Shown one piece after another: positions 1 to 7,186 of a stretch of 8,056 nt of DNA. Below the pieces are notes generated by a model, which was not told the origin of the DNA, did not search any database, and saw only the letters and a list, made by a program, of their open reading frames with translations. Within the stretch, counting starts at the first letter, position 1; each line of letters starts with the position of its first letter. This DNA is from Bacillota bacterium (GTDB lineage: Bacteria > Bacillota > Clostridia > Lachnospirales > Lachnospiraceae): NCBI GenBank assembly GCA_023424995.1, contig JAFADH010000041.1, positions 1 to 8,056 on the forward strand, in the 5' to 3' direction. The position numbers and the translations under genes were made by a program.

Positions 1-2261
1 TCCTGGAGGCAGGTATTTCTCTTACCAAGCTGCCGACAGGCAACTAACAATCGTTCAATTCCTGCATAGCACCGAATTGTCTCCTTATTCCTGTTCCTGT
101 ACACTTTTTGCTTTTTCTTTTTCATGAATAAGACGCAGGTAAAAGCAATTCCTGCCAGTGCCAGCAGGAGGAAGAAGAATACCAAAAAGAAAGCATCCAG
201 CTGCTCCTTCTGTGCAACAGCCTCCTCCGGAGTCTGTGTAGGTTTAGGCAGATTGGGGGTGGGTTCGTTCTGCTGCTGATTATCGGGCAGCGGAGTCGGT
301 GTAGCCGGTGCAGTTGTGGGTGTGGGTGTAGGTGTAGGTGTGGCGGTCGGTGCGGCGGCCGCTCCCGATTGCTCCCATGCAGCAAAGCCAATATTGCTGC
401 TCGGCGTAACATCGATGGGCATCCAGCCATATACATCAAAATATACCTCGATCCAGGCATGGGCGTTATAATCCTTTACAGAGACGGATATTGTACCGTC
501 TTCTTCCTCTTTGCTTACGGTATTGCGGACAATATCAGCCGGTCCCACAGTATAGCCCTCCACATATCTTGCAGGAACTCCCATGGCACGCAGCATCATA
601 ACTGCAGCCGAGGCATAATGAACGCAATAGCCTTTCCTGTTCTCATAGAGGAAATACTCGATATAGTCCTGCCCCTCCGGAAGACTGCCGGGTGACAGAG
701 TATATGTCGTATTATTAGCAAGGTAATCCCCTACATAGGCTATCTTCTGGTATATATTAGACATACGCCCGACCAGGTTATTACTGCCGAATTCCGCATC
801 GATCCGGTACAGGCCCTCCGAAGGCAGCTGGTAATAGAATGCTTCTACAAAGCTTACATACTGTCTCTCCTTCAGATAAAAATCTCTCGGAACCGCGTAT
901 AAATCAAGGCCGGTATTGGTATAAACCCGATCCGAATTATAAAAGAACATGGTATATTCGTCCTGCTTTTTCTTGGGATATGCATACAGATCCTGAATAT
1001 ATCCGGCATTGTCAAGACTGTCATAATCCAAATAGTAAGGCAGATAGTAATATTTTTTACTGGCAGCCTTATAATCAATATGAATCATATTAGGTCGGTA
1101 ATATGAATTGTCGCCGATCTGCCCGCTTTCATTCAGGTATTGCACCAACTGGTTAACCGGAGAAAAGTCTTCCGCACTGACCGCGCCCATTACTTCCTGA
1201 TATCTGTCCCGGGCCTCATCTGAATGTCCCTCCCAGCTTTTTCCCGTATAGTCGGAACCTACATAGCCCTTTAAATATATCCCATTCCTCACCGCATCCT
1301 CGGGCGCTGTGATGACCAGCTGTTCCGTTCCCTTGAATTTAATCGAAGCCGAGGTGTCGAGCCTGCCCCCGTCGATGCCTCCCCCTGAACTGCCGGAGTT
1401 GAAGGGATTGATCTCTTTAACGTAATCCGTAACATCATTTATGGAGAAGCTGTACAGGAAATCCTGAATCTCCGCCTTCGTCTCGGTAATCCTGGTGTAG
1501 CCCTCATAATCCTTCGGAGAGATAATTAGCTTTAACAGGCAGAACAGGAGCAGGCATATAACGCAGAAAAGGATGGCGGCCCGGCTGTTAATCCGGTGCA
1601 GCAGAAGCTTTTGGTTCCTGTCCGTTACATTATGGTTGGAGAAGCTGGCTCTGGACAAGTATAATACGGCTGCCAGATAGGCAAGCAGATAACGTTCGGA
1701 AGGGATGAGTCCGAATACAAAACTGACCGTCACCGGAAGAAATAACAGAATTCCCGCAATACCTGCCAGGCGGTTCCGAACAATGGCTATCGTAAATAAT
1801 GCCACAAAGGGAATGCCTATCATCACTACAAGCAGAGTTGAGTCCCTTACCTCCGTGCTGTATTCCGCCACATACCAGACCAACGGAATATCATAATACG
1901 CTGCCAGCCGGTCGATCACATGATTCTCAAAGATATAAAAGCCGTTGGCCAATGCCGGCAGTCTGCTGTACAGGTACAACCCGTAGGATAACACGCCGAA
2001 GAATATCTTCACCAGGTCAAAGGACGGTATCAGACATAAGCCATATGTAATGGCCGCACACAAAAACAGTACAATATATACCGTACTGACATCAACGGAT
2101 ATTGAAACACTCTCCACAAGCACACCAATGGAGCCCCAGCTTCCCAGCATAATGGCAGCACATTGAAATACGCGTGCCCGTATGGGAAACCCCGGCTTTT
2201 TCTCATCTATGATATATATGGACGGGTCGATCACCAGTCCGTCCCGCAGCTCTCTGTTCAT
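1..2261 (-). CDS. Transglutaminase-like membrane protein with C-terminal DUF4129-like tail (3' end beyond window)
   Basis: At least 753 residues, starting at ATG 2261 and open to the left edge. About 7-8 hydrophobic segments fill residues 30-248, followed by a large extracytoplasmic part. The transglutaminase core has a complete Cys-His-Asp triad: C546 in GYCVHYASAAVMML, H601 in YNAHAWIEVYF and D617 in WMPIDVTPS. A Pro/Thr-rich linker (about 638-678) leads to a last membrane helix (about 690-713), a Lys-rich stop and the start of a DUF4129-like cytoplasmic tail. Known members pair with MoxR and DUF58 proteins; substrates are mostly unknown, and protein crosslinking or cysteine-protease-like activity outside the membrane is inferred from the triad. 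It is the third gene of the operon, 56 nt after the DUF58 gene. The ribosome binding site is weak (GGTGG), and a GTG two codons upstream is an alternative start. Perhaps 50-150 residues are missing at the C-terminus. Confidence 0.93.
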   Translation of the reverse strand, partial: MNRELRDGLVIDPSIYIIDEKKPGFPIRARVFQCAAIMLGSWGSIGVLVESVSISVDVSTVYIVLFLCAAITYGLCLIPSFDLVKIFFGVLSYGLYLYSRLPALANGFYIFENHVIDRLAAYYDIPLVWYVAEYSTEVRDSTLLVVMIGIPFVALFTIAIVRNRLAGIAGILLFLPVTVSFVFGLIPSERYLLAYLAAVLYLSRASFSNHNVTDRNQKLLLHRINSRAAILFCVICLLLFCLLKLIISPKDYEGYTRITETKAEIQDFLYSFSINDVTDYVKEINPFNSGSSGGGIDGGRLDTSASIKFKGTEQLVITAPEDAVRNGIYLKGYVGSDYTGKSWEGHSDEARDRYQEVMGAVSAEDFSPVNQLVQYLNESGQIGDNSYYRPNMIHIDYKAASKKYYYLPYYLDYDSLDNAGYIQDLYAYPKKKQDEYTMFFYNSDRVYTNTGLDLYAVPRDFYLKERQYVSFVEAFYYQLPSEGLYRIDAEFGSNNLVGRMSNIYQKIAYVGDYLANNTTYTLSPGSLPEGQDYIEYFLYENRKGYCVHYASAAVMMLRAMGVPARYVEGYTVGPADIVRNTVSKEEEDGTISVSVKDYNAHAWIEVYFDVYGWMPIDVTPSSNIGFAAWEQSGAAAAPTATPTPTPTPTTAPATPTPLPDNQQQNEPTPNLPKPTQTPEEAVAQKEQLDAFFLVFFFLLLALAGIAFTCVLFMKKKKQKVYRNRNKETIRCYAGIERLLVACRQLGKRNTCLQ

Positions 2262-2317
2262 TACCACACCACCAATTCCGCTAGTATCCGGTCCTGTCTT
2301 AAACTTTTAAATTTCTG

Positions 2318-3532
2318 TCAGGCCAGTCTTACCTGTTCCATATCATTCTTTATGGCACTTACGTCCAAGGGCCACAGATGGAAGCCAAGTTCCTCCGTTT
2401 TAACCTGTAAATCTCCGGGAAGCTCACCGTCTTCCTCCTCCTGATCCGTATTAATGAGCAGCACATGCTTATCCTGCGCCTTATAGACGGACATCAAGTC
2501 CAGACTGCCCATATTCATCTCTCCGGTCACATAAAAGATATCCGTATATTGTTCATTCACGTGCTCTGCCAGGTAGCCGGACAGAGCATCCGTCGTATCC
2601 GGATGCGGCATGGCCTGAAGCAGTCCGTCCACCGCTTCATAGAGATCCTTCTCCCGTTCCACCCGGATTCTTCGGCAGCCGCCATGTTTCACATCGTACC
2701 AGGCAAGATAATGAAGCTGTCCCCGCAGCAGGAGGGTATAGGACAATGACAGCGTACATTCCAGAAGGGCATCCATATAATACAGGTCATTAATCTTATC
2801 GGGAATGCAGAGATTCACCAGCAGCAGTACGGAGCAGTTCAACGGATCGCTGAATTCCTTGATCATCAGCTGTCCCTGCTTCTGGCTCAGTTTCCAGTGG
2901 ATCCTCTGCTGACGGTCTCCCTCCCGGTATTCCCGGATGGCAAATACCTCCGAAGGGTCATCCCCGCTCTTATGAGGAGAATAGTAATCGCTCTCCACCA
3001 GCCTGGTCCTCCTGTTATAATAATCACCATCCATAAGCTCATAATAATAAGGCAGTACTGCCGCCTTAATCTCATAATTCAATTTCCGCTTCAGGGAGAA
3101 TATCTTTAGGTAATCATATACCCGAACCGCCTTCAGTGTTATGATAAGATTGCCTGCATATTCGGAAGACAGGGTGCAGGTAACACTAGTCCTGGTTCTC
3201 TGATCTACGGATACTGTGAATTCTTTCTTGTACTTCTGCTTTGAGTATGCATTTTTATAGCTCAAACACAGCTTCAGCTCGGAGACCGGGAAGACGGTAG
3301 GGTTCTCCACCTGTATCGTGACGGGTATTACCTCGCCTTTGCCGGCGATATGCGCTGCCGAAACCATCTCGATCCGCAGGCTTCCGTATATGATACATAA
3401 TAGCGCAAACATCAGAAAGGGTATCAGCAGTGTCGTAAGAAAAAGAATTCCCATGTAATATTGATTATACAGAATGGATAGCAGTCCTACCGCAGCCAGC
3501 AGGAACAGATACCGCAGCTTGTTACGTAACAT
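2318..3532 (-). CDS. DUF58 family protein
   Basis: The DUF58 signature is clear: REYREGDRQQRIHW is followed by the conserved K-F-S-D-P stretch (LMIKEFSDP), at about residues 200-230 from the ATG. Two N-terminal hydrophobic segments (about 8-22 and 26-50) anchor it, with the rest probably cytoplasmic. A region of beta-strand character (about 55-150) precedes DUF58, and the C-terminal part resembles a von Willebrand A-like fold, as in other family members, although I see no clear MIDAS motif. The open frame reaches a TTG at 3553 (411 aa). I prefer ATG 3532 (404 aa) because AAAGG and CAGG lie just upstream and because the protein then begins directly before its membrane helix, as relatives do. 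It sits 42 nt after the MoxR gene and 56 nt before the transglutaminase gene, so it is probably cotranscribed. Its biochemical role is unknown; partnership with the MoxR ATPase is inferred from conserved gene order. Confidence 0.93.
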   Translation of the reverse strand: MLRNKLRYLFLLAAVGLLSILYNQYYMGILFLTTLLIPFLMFALLCIIYGSLRIEMVSAAHIAGKGEVIPVTIQVENPTVFPVSELKLCLSYKNAYSKQKYKKEFTVSVDQRTRTSVTCTLSSEYAGNLIITLKAVRVYDYLKIFSLKRKLNYEIKAAVLPYYYELMDGDYYNRRTRLVESDYYSPHKSGDDPSEVFAIREYREGDRQQRIHWKLSQKQGQLMIKEFSDPLNCSVLLLVNLCIPDKINDLYYMDALLECTLSLSYTLLLRGQLHYLAWYDVKHGGCRRIRVEREKDLYEAVDGLLQAMPHPDTTDALSGYLAEHVNEQYTDIFYVTGEMNMGSLDLMSVYKAQDKHVLLINTDQEEEDGELPGDLQVKTEELGFHLWPLDVSAIKNDMEQVRLA

Positions 3533-3574
3533 ATCATACCTGTACCTTTCCAAATCAGTTCATGTTCCGGACAG

Positions 3575-4534
3575 TTATTTCGACAACTCCTTTGTGATAA
3601 TCCGGGGTGCCTTTACCATACGCAGGATGTCATCCAGAAGGTTGTCCACCGTCACATTATTAATCCTTGCCTTAGCCTTCAGGATAATCCGGTGGGAGGC
3701 TACATCCTTAAAGATATGCTGGATATCCGACGGTACCACATAATCCCTGCGGCATAAGAAGGCAGTGGCTTTCGCCATATTCATCAGTGCCAGGGCTCCC
3801 CGCGGGCTTACTCCCAGATCAATCAGCGAATTTTCCCTGGTCTGCCGGACCAGCAGAGTGATATATTCATAGATGGAATCATCCAGATATACCTCCTCCA
3901 CCAGAGTCTGCATCATGAGGATCTCTTCCTTTTCTACCACTCGGATTACATTATCCAGCGGATTGGTTCCCTGTCTCTCTTTAAGAATTCCGATTTCACT
4001 CTTCACATCGGGATATCCCATGGACAGCTTCACCATGAACCGGTCCAGCTGGGATTCCGGAAGCATCTGGGTTCCTACCGAACCGATGGGATTCTGGGTA
4101 GCCACGACCACAAAGGGCTTGGGAACCTCCCTGGTCACACTGTCGACGGTAACCTTTCCCTCTTCCATAACCTCCAGCAGGGCAGACTGTGTCTTGGAGG
4201 AGGTCCGGTTAATCTCATCCGCCAGAAAGAGATTACACATAATAGCTCCCGGTTTATATTGATAACCGTCTCCGTCCTTACTCAGCAGATGAAAGCCAAC
4301 CACATCCGTGGGTAATACGTCAGGAGTGAATTGGAGTCTGTGATGCTCCAGAGCCATTGCCTTGGAAAATGCCAGTGCAAGCGTAGTCTTGCCTACCCCC
4401 GGGTTATCCTCCAGCAGGATATGTCCCTTTGCCAGAATCGCTGTCAGTACCTTGCCGATGATAATTCTTTTTCCGAATACTACTTTATTTACCTCATCCA
4501 TAATCTGGATGGCCTTATTGTTATACTGCACCAT
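3575..4534 (-). CDS. MoxR-family AAA+ ATPase
   Basis: A 319-residue protein of normal length for MoxR (AAA_3 plus lid domain). Visible motifs are Walker A NPGVGKTT (about 44-51), Walker B LFLADEIN (about 102-109), sensor 1 ATQNP (145-149), the LPESQLDRF block with its arginine (158-166), and sensor 2 in LGVSPRGALALM in the lid. MoxR ATPases are thought to act as chaperones that assemble or activate partner proteins, often together with DUF58 or VWA proteins. The next gene is a DUF58 protein, so a joint function is likely. ATG 4534 is preceded by GGGAG about 10 nt upstream, and a sigma-A-like promoter lies 40 nt upstream. No export signal; cytoplasmic. It is the first gene of the three-gene operon. 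Confidence 0.96.
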   Translation of the reverse strand: MVQYNNKAIQIMDEVNKVVFGKRIIIGKVLTAILAKGHILLEDNPGVGKTTLALAFSKAMALEHHRLQFTPDVLPTDVVGFHLLSKDGDGYQYKPGAIMCNLFLADEINRTSSKTQSALLEVMEEGKVTVDSVTREVPKPFVVVATQNPIGSVGTQMLPESQLDRFMVKLSMGYPDVKSEIGILKERQGTNPLDNVIRVVEKEEILMMQTLVEEVYLDDSIYEYITLLVRQTRENSLIDLGVSPRGALALMNMAKATAFLCRRDYVVPSDIQHIFKDVASHRIILKAKARINNVTVDNLLDDILRMVKAPRIITKELSK

Positions 4535-4573
4535 CTGTTATCCACTCCCTATCCTTGTAATTAATTGTAATAC

Positions 4574-4601
4574 ATTATAGCATATTTTCGATATAATTCA
4601 A
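4574..4601 (-). promoter_or_regulatory. Sigma-A-type promoter of the MoxR-DUF58-transglutaminase operon
   Basis: On the minus strand TTGAAT (4601-4596) and a perfect TATAAT (4579-4574) are separated by 16 nt. A TG two bases before the -10 gives an extended -10 (TGCTATAAT). The predicted start near 4567 leaves a leader of about 33 nt before ATG 4534. A perfect 7-bp inverted repeat overlaps the upstream edge of the -35. Confidence 0.7.
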
Positions 4602-4619
4602 ATTAAGAAAAACTTAATT
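4601..4619. promoter_or_regulatory. AT-rich inverted repeat next to the -35 (operator or UP element)
   Basis: AATTAAG (4601-4607) and CTTAATT (4613-4619) form a perfect inverted repeat around five A residues. It touches the -35 hexamer of the MoxR promoter. It could be a repressor site or act as an AT-rich UP element. A second small repeat, CATAC-TCT-GTATG (4642-4654), lies in the middle of this divergent intergenic region. No regulator is encoded nearby, so the function is a guess. Confidence 0.3.
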
Positions 4620-4690
4620 AAAATTATGCCCATCAGCTCAGCATACTCTGTATGAAAATGAGTAGTTTCTGTGAACAGGAAGCTTTCATA

Positions 4691-4718
4691 TTGACTTATA
4701 TCGGAAACTTGGTACAAT
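4691..4718 (+). promoter_or_regulatory. Sigma-A-type promoter of the foldase gene
   Basis: TTGACT (4691-4696), a 16-nt spacer and TACAAT (4713-4718), each one base from consensus. Transcription should start near 4725, that is after the in-frame ATG at 4717, which overlaps the -10 box. The leader of about 31 nt carries a GGAGGG ribosome binding site before GTG 4756. Confidence 0.7.
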
Positions 4719-4755
4719 GGAATTTATGAGAATACAAATGGAGGGAGCAACAAAC

Positions 4756-5859
4756 GTGAACAATTCTAAAAAATTGCGTACGAAAAAAGTAAAAAAGGAC
4801 AGGCTCATCGAATCAAAGCCGATTACAATGATATCGAAGCCCTGGATTATAACCGCAGCAGTATTGCTGGTAGTTCTTATAGGAGCATTACTCTTTGACC
4901 AGTTCTATGAGAGGACCATCCTTACCATCGACGGCAAGGCTTATAAGCTGAGCGATTTATCCTATTATATCTATTCTGTAGAATCCAACTATGATTATTA
5001 TGACCAGATGTTCGGCGGGAGCGGTGCTTACTGGGATATGGTGCTCGATGAAGAAACCGGCGCTACCCTTCGTGATGAGGCAAAGCTGGAGGTAGTGGAC
5101 CGTGCGGTGCAGAATGAGATCCTGTACAAGGAAGCGGTTGATGCCGGCTATACCTTAACGCAGGAAGAGAAGGACACCATCAATACCAACGCGGAGAACA
5201 TGTTAAATACTACTTTCACATCCAGTATGATAACCAAGGGCAAATTTACAAAAAGCCGCTTAACGACGGTTCTTGGCAAGATAACCCTGACAGCGCGCTT
5301 CCGTGAGGACAAAATTGAGTCCTTTGATATCGATGATGAGGCCATCAAAGCGGGCATCAATTATGATGAATACAGGCAATATGACATTGAAACCCTGTAT
5401 ATCTCTACCGAAACCACCGATGAGGACGGCAATTCCGCAGCTATGACGGAAGAAGAAAAGGCTGCTGCTTTGGAGAAGCTTACTTCTTATTATGATAAGG
5501 CTGAAACGACGGAGGATTGGTCGACCCTTCTGCCGGAGGAGGAAACGGAAGTAACCTATCGTGATACCAGCTTCCTAGAGAGCGGTTCCACCTATTCCGA
5601 GGATATGGAAGCGATGATGATGGAACTGGAGAATGGTGCCGTAAGCGAGATCTACGAGGCAGAGGACGGTTATTATATTGTACGCATGAAGGATAACAAT
5701 TCCACGGAAAGCTATGATTCTGCTGTCTCCAGTGCTATCTCCGAAGAAGAGAACAAGCGGTTTACGGAGTTCTATGAGGAATTGGAAGCAAATCATGAAT
5801 ATTCAACCAATGAAGGTGCGCTGAAGTCCTTGAACATGGGCAGTGTAATTATTGATTAA
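4756..5859 (+). CDS. Membrane-anchored SurA/PrsA-like peptidyl-prolyl isomerase (foldase)
   Basis: A 367-residue protein from GTG 4756. The layout is a Lys/Arg-rich cytoplasmic N-terminus (1-28), one membrane helix (about 30-47, IITAAVLLVVLIGALLF), then an extracytoplasmic SurA_N-like helical region (about 55-200) and a divergent parvulin-type domain (about 205-313). The latter ends in LENGAVSEIYEAEDGYYIVRM, which matches the end of PpiC domains (G-x-V-S ... G-Y-x-I-V). The usual GGDLG motif is not visible, so isomerase activity may be weak or lost and the role may be mainly chaperone. There is no lipobox, so it is anchored by the helix, unlike lipoprotein PrsA. A longer frame begins at ATG 4717, but that codon lies inside the promoter -10; GGAGGG 10 nt before GTG 4756 settles the start. 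It is divergent from the MoxR operon. The acidic C-terminal half is typical of secreted Gram-positive proteins. Confidence 0.85.
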   Translation: MNNSKKLRTKKVKKDRLIESKPITMISKPWIITAAVLLVVLIGALLFDQFYERTILTIDGKAYKLSDLSYYIYSVESNYDYYDQMFGGSGAYWDMVLDEETGATLRDEAKLEVVDRAVQNEILYKEAVDAGYTLTQEEKDTINTNAENMLNTTFTSSMITKGKFTKSRLTTVLGKITLTARFREDKIESFDIDDEAIKAGINYDEYRQYDIETLYISTETTDEDGNSAAMTEEEKAAALEKLTSYYDKAETTEDWSTLLPEEETEVTYRDTSFLESGSTYSEDMEAMMMELENGAVSEIYEAEDGYYIVRMKDNNSTESYDSAVSSAISEEENKRFTEFYEELEANHEYSTNEGALKSLNMGSVIID

Positions 5860-5874
5860 TTTTTCCATACTTTT

Positions 5875-5904
5875 TGAATAAAATCTTCCTTTCTTGCAAT
5901 AATA
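5875..5904 (+). promoter_or_regulatory. Possible forespore (sigma-G/F-like) promoter of the small gene
   Basis: TGAATA (5875-5880), 17 nt, then AATAATA (5898-5904). The known Bacillus sigma-G consensus is roughly GMATA, 17-18 nt, CATAMTA; the -35 fits and the -10 fits at six of seven positions. The expected start (about 5911) gives a 24-nt leader with a strong ribosome binding site. A sigma-A reading (TTGAAT, 18 nt, AATAAT) is possible but poorer. The AT-rich setting makes chance matches likely. Confidence 0.35.
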
Positions 5905-5934
5905 TAGTTGAAAATATACAGAAAGGAGATTGTT

Positions 5935-6102
5935 ATGGCAAAGAATAAGAACAACTTTAAGAATAACACTTCCGGAAGTAGCAGGAATGTATCTACTGAC
6001 AATAAGACAAGTAATGCTACCAGTAAGGGCGGTTCTATGAAGGATACTCATTCACAGACCCCTGACAGCGGAGCCAGTCGCAGCGGCCCTGGCGGTGAAT
6101 AA
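5935..6102 (+). CDS. Small hydrophilic Asn/Ser/Lys/Gly-rich protein (55 aa), SASP-like composition
   Basis: I do not recognise this protein. ATG 5935 is preceded by AGAAAGGAG with ideal 6-nt spacing, which makes translation likely; the frame stays open upstream but without another good start. The 55 residues (MAKNKNNFKNN ... SGPGGE) are almost free of hydrophobic residues, rich in Asn, Ser, Thr, Lys and Gly, and probably disordered. There is no signal peptide, no cysteine and no membrane segment. Composition and size recall the minor small acid-soluble spore proteins (SspN-, SspP- or gamma-type) of Bacillus, but no family motif is visible. A sigma-G-like promoter upstream fits a spore role, which remains an inference. 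It follows the foldase gene by 75 nt, and a long hairpin begins 16 nt after its stop, so it is probably a separate transcription unit. Confidence 0.7.
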   Translation: MAKNKNNFKNNTSGSSRNVSTDNKTSNATSKGGSMKDTHSQTPDSGASRSGPGGE

Positions 6103-6118
6103 TCACCACAAACTGAGA

Positions 6119-6230
6119 GGGTGCTGTAAACCTGTAATACTTAGAATTCGAAAAGCAAGGTATTATCCTTCCTGGAAGGATATCCCAGCTTTCGTGTCTG
6201 GTATTAAGAGGTTTTACAGCACCCTTTTGT
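6119..6230. terminator. 106-nt nested hairpin with trailing T-run (terminator or small MITE-like element)
   Basis: Three nested stems. The outer is GGGTGCTGTAAA... (6119-6140) against ...TTTACAGCACCC (6201-6224), with small bulges. The middle is CGAAAAGC (6149-6156) against GCTTTCG (6188-6194). The inner is a perfect 9-bp stem, TATCCTTCC (6164-6172) / GGAAGGATA (6174-6182), around one base. TTTTGTT follows at 6225. It lies 16 nt after the small gene and probably ends its transcript. The loop is much longer than in ordinary terminators, so a structured RNA or a palindromic miniature element is possible. No target duplication is visible at the ends. Confidence 0.55.
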
Positions 6231-6376
6231 TATGTAAAGAGCAGCGTACCTAAAATATCCCCATCAGTTTCATACCCGGGTATTACGAGTATGCTGTACT
6301 TATATAAGACAAGCATATCGCGAGATAATCAAGCATATAGTGTGCTAAGGATATCCCATTAAGGGAGGGGATCTGA
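6231..6376. promoter_or_regulatory. Intergenic region with direct repeats upstream of the DUF3298 gene
   Basis: No gene and no convincing promoter. It holds a perfect 12-bp palindrome ATACCCGGGTAT (6272-6283), a 9-bp direct repeat CAAGCATAT at 6310-6318 and 6330-6338 (20-bp period, about two helical turns), and AAGGATATCCCA (6347-6358), which also occurs inside the preceding hairpin (6176-6187). The repeats are placed where a regulator of the downstream gene would bind. The very strong ribosome binding site AAGGGAGGGG (6361-6370) closes the region. Confidence 0.35.
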
Positions 6377-7060
6377 TTGTTGCAAGGATATCGGGTCATT
6401 GTGAAAGATAGGGAAATAAAGCAGGATATGTATTATAAGAATACAGTCATCATGCATTATACCATCAAATATCCTCATTTTATATCAGAGACGTATCAGA
6501 CACTGGTTAATAAATTAAATTCCCTGTACAGAACAAAAGCGGTTATGTATGAACGATCCAATATAATGAATTTATATCAGATGGCCATGGTGGAGTATGA
6601 ATACTCCATCGCTAACGACTATCCCGTACGGCAGTTTGAAGCATATGTGGATTATACGGTTACCTATAATCAAAATTGTGCCCTGAGTCTTTATTTTGAC
6701 CAATATGAATATGCCGGAGGGGCTCATGGGCTTACGGTCCGCTATTCCGACTCCTGGAACCTGTCAAGAAGCAAGCGGATTGAGCTGGCGGATCTGTTCC
6801 CGCATAAGAGCAATTACAGGGAATTCGTCATCCAGGCAATTAACAGGCAGATCGAGCAGCAGCTGGCCGGGGGAGATGCAATGTATTTTGAGAATTATGT
6901 ACAGCTTGTGAATGATAATTTTAAGGTGAATAACTTCTATCTGTCCAAGGAGGGGGTTGTGATCTTCTTTCAGCATTATGATATTGCACCTTATGCGGCG
7001 GGGATTCCTACTTTCACGATTCCGTTCGGACCGGGAGGAGCGGTACCGCCGAGGTGTTAG
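6377..7060 (+). CDS. DUF4163/DUF3298 domain protein (RsiV/PdaC-type), no export signal
   Basis: A 227-residue protein. The N-terminal half (about 5-95) resembles DUF4163 and the C-terminal half (about 115-217) is DUF3298. Visible signatures are YAGGAHG (112-118), the LADLF segment (138-141 and following), and NFYLSKEGVVIFF...YDIAPYAAG (186-209). In known proteins this pair sits outside the cell: in RsiV it binds lysozyme, in PdaC it precedes a deacetylase. Here there is no signal peptide or membrane helix, so the protein appears cytoplasmic or is exported by another route. TTG 6377 (or TTG 6380) follows a strong AAGGGAGGGG site by 6-9 nt; no ATG exists nearby in frame. The last ten residues (GPGGAVPPRC) are GC-rich and unlike the rest, and the repeat-rich region starts directly at the stop, so the original C-terminus may have been altered. 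Ligand unknown. Confidence 0.85.
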   Translation: MLQGYRVIVKDREIKQDMYYKNTVIMHYTIKYPHFISETYQTLVNKLNSLYRTKAVMYERSNIMNLYQMAMVEYEYSIANDYPVRQFEAYVDYTVTYNQNCALSLYFDQYEYAGGAHGLTVRYSDSWNLSRSKRIELADLFPHKSNYREFVIQAINRQIEQQLAGGDAMYFENYVQLVNDNFKVNNFYLSKEGVVIFFQHYDIAPYAAGIPTFTIPFGPGGAVPPRC

Positions 7061-7077
7061 GATTATGTGTTAGGATT
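7054..7077 (+). repeat. Tandem 11-bp repeat GTGTTAGGATT at the end of the DUF3298 gene
   Basis: GTGTTAGGATT occurs at 7054-7064 and 7067-7077 (13-bp period). The first copy overlaps the last codons and the TAG stop of the DUF3298 gene. It marks the boundary between ordinary gene sequence and the repeat cluster to the right and may be a scar of insertion or slippage. Confidence 0.5.
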
Positions 7078-7096
7078 TAGGTGGCGGCGAAGGGAC

Positions 7097-7186
7097 GGGA
7101 GCAGGTGGGGCAGCGGGGGTATCCCGTTTGGAAACGTTGTCTGCTAGCTATTGAACTAAACGAAGAGGAAGCCAGAAAGAATAATG
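7097..7186 (+). repeat. Partial module copy C (left arm of fold-back)
   Basis: A copy in opposite orientation to module A. Positions 7097-7135 are identical over 39 bp to the complement of 7340-7378, and 7159-7186 match the complement of 7286-7313 at 27 of 28. The 23 nt between these blocks are strongly diverged from the corresponding 26 nt in A. It lacks the two-hairpin tip of A and B. It joins A directly, head to head. Imperfect direct repeats (7073-7088, 7187-7202) bracket it. A 37-codon frame from GTG 7081 covers it but has no ribosome binding site. Confidence 0.75.

Noticed and set aside
122..1896. Several frames of 60-110 codons on the plus strand and in other frames inside the transglutaminase gene.
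   Set aside because: They lie within a long gene with a complete catalytic triad and lack ribosome binding sites; shadows.
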